DNA from: an uncultured Limosilactobacillus sp.
GTDB lineage: Bacteria > Bacillota > Bacilli > Lactobacillales > Lactobacillaceae
Assembly: GCF_934202235.1 (NCBI RefSeq)
Contig: NZ_CAKPXS010000063.1
Location: forward strand, 1 to 6,251
Direction: 5' to 3'
DNA: 6,251 nucleotides
The position numbers and the translations under genes were made by a program. Positions 5,833 to 6,251 of the stretch are shown in pieces (position 1 is the first letter of the stretch; every line of letters starts with the position of its first letter). Below the pieces are notes generated by a model. It had not been told where the DNA came from and searched no databases. It saw only the letters and a list, made by a program, of their open reading frames with translations.

Positions 5833-6171
5833 ATGCGCCTATCAATTAATGGCTCACCCAACCTATTCGCAGTTGCGGCCCGGTGCAAAAGTGAGGTATC
5901 GATGGCAGCTGAGCAAGTCACACAGAAAATAAGGCGAAAAGTTTCTGCCGCCAACCAAAATCGCCAGGAGTTTCAAGCAGCAATCACGGCGCTACAAAGT
6001 TCTAGCAAACAACTTGGCCAATCGATCATCAAACTGCAAAAATCGCTGGTTGAAGTCCAACCAACCATTGTGCACCTCAACCGGCAGGTAAATCACTGGC
6101 AGCGCGCTAATGAGGAACCGTTGGCCAAAATTAAACACCGACTTAAGCAGGCAAACAACCAACACTATTAA
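5833..6171 (+). CDS. Small coiled-coil protein of unknown function, downstream of hit
   Basis: I do not recognise this 112-residue protein as a named family. Its ATG abuts the hit stop with no gap, and GGAGG (5823-5827) sits 5 nt upstream, so it is almost certainly translated together with hit. A later ATG at 5902 (residue 24) lacks comparable support. A regular heptad pattern runs through L54, L61, L68, V75, L82 and W89, with I65, L72, I79 and V86 in the partner positions, predicting about five coiled-coil heptads, perhaps kinked at P77. The protein is rich in Gln, Asn, Lys and Arg and basic overall. I see no signal peptide and no membrane span, although residues 10-17 are mildly hydrophobic. 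In Bacillus a small YtxH-like gene (yhaH) lies in this neighbourhood, but the glycine-rich membrane start of that family is absent. A structural or scaffold role is conceivable. Confidence 0.75.
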   Translation: MRLSINGSPNLFAVAARCKSEVSMAAEQVTQKIRRKVSAANQNRQEFQAAITALQSSSKQLGQSIIKLQKSLVEVQPTIVHLNRQVNHWQRANEEPLAKIKHRLKQANNQHY

Positions 6172-6175
6172 AACA

Positions 6176-6199
6176 AAGGGGCTGTGACATAAGTCCCTT
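6176..6199. repeat. GGGGCTGTGACATAAGTCCC hairpin, possible dispersed repeat
   Basis: AAGGGGCT (6176-6183) can pair with AGTCCCTT (6192-6199) through eight base pairs, one a G-U wobble, around an 8-nt loop GTGACATA. No T-run follows. From memory, similar GGG-CTGTGACA-AGTCCC words recur next to terminators and IS1182-type element ends in lactobacilli and staphylococci. It may be a small mobile-element remnant or a dispersed palindrome. Only one copy is visible here. Confidence 0.4.
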
Positions 6200-6208
6200 A
6201 TAATGAAT

Positions 6209-6251
6209 GAACCGTTCGGAATTCGCTGTAATTCCGAACGGTTCTTCTTTT
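6209..6251 (+). terminator. Rho-independent terminator of the hit operon
   Basis: A perfect 15-bp stem (6209-6223 with 6230-6244, arms beginning GAACCGTTCGG and AATTCCGAACG) encloses a CGCTGT loop and is followed by TTCTTTT to the window end. It lies 37 nt after the stop of the coiled-coil gene and should terminate the hit transcript. On the - strand no T-run follows, so it appears directional. The T-run may continue past the window edge. Confidence 0.88.

Noticed and set aside
6183..6204. GTGACA / TATAAT as a promoter near the right edge
   Set aside because: The hexamers are only 9 nt apart, far too close for a standard promoter, and a strong terminator follows at once.
1..6251. CRISPR array, tRNA or rRNA gene, riboswitch, toxin-antitoxin or phage-defence module
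   Set aside because: No spaced repeat series, cloverleaf, conserved aptamer core or matching small gene pair was visible. All long frames are accounted for by the listed genes.

Overview
The window looks like a chromosomal segment from a low-GC Gram-positive bacterium of the Lactobacillaceae. Limosilactobacillus is my best guess, from base composition close to balanced and from the style of the proteins; this is an inference, not a match. The central gene order, hit divergent from ecsA-ecsB, is the arrangement known from Bacillus subtilis and its relatives.

Layout. Positions 1-77 are the right-hand end of an IS3-family insertion sequence: the last 12 transposase codons on the + strand, then a terminal repeat ending in CA. 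From 109 to 2622 (- strand) is a large UvrA-family ATPase of 837 residues that lacks most of the region UvrB docks on. A short gap with a strong hairpin terminator separates it from trmB (2671-3315, -), a tRNA m7G46 methyltransferase. Upstream of trmB lie ecsB (3335-4540, -) and ecsA (4533-5270, -), the membrane and ATPase halves of an ABC transporter. A 121-bp intergenic region carries divergent promoters. To its right on the + strand are hit (5392-5832), a HIT-family nucleotide-binding protein, and a directly abutting 112-residue coiled-coil protein of unknown function (5833-6171). The window closes with two adjacent hairpins, the second a classic terminator.

How the genes fit together. ecsA, ecsB and trmB form one leftward transcription unit (8-nt overlap, then a 19-nt gap) ending at the hairpin after trmB. 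The UvrA-like gene follows that terminator so closely that its own promoter, if any, must lie inside trmB. hit and the coiled-coil gene form a rightward two-gene unit. EcsAB-type transporters are linked in other Firmicutes to intramembrane proteolysis, secretion and short-peptide export (the PptAB homologues).

Most of the window is ordinary core genome. The points worth a second look are the IS junction, which seems to have cut the UvrA-like gene's terminator; the UvrA-like gene's constrained expression layout; the uncharacterised coiled-coil gene; and small repeats at 5324-5343 and 6176-6199. I found no convincing evidence of a wholly new system. No gene-free stretch exceeds 300 bases.
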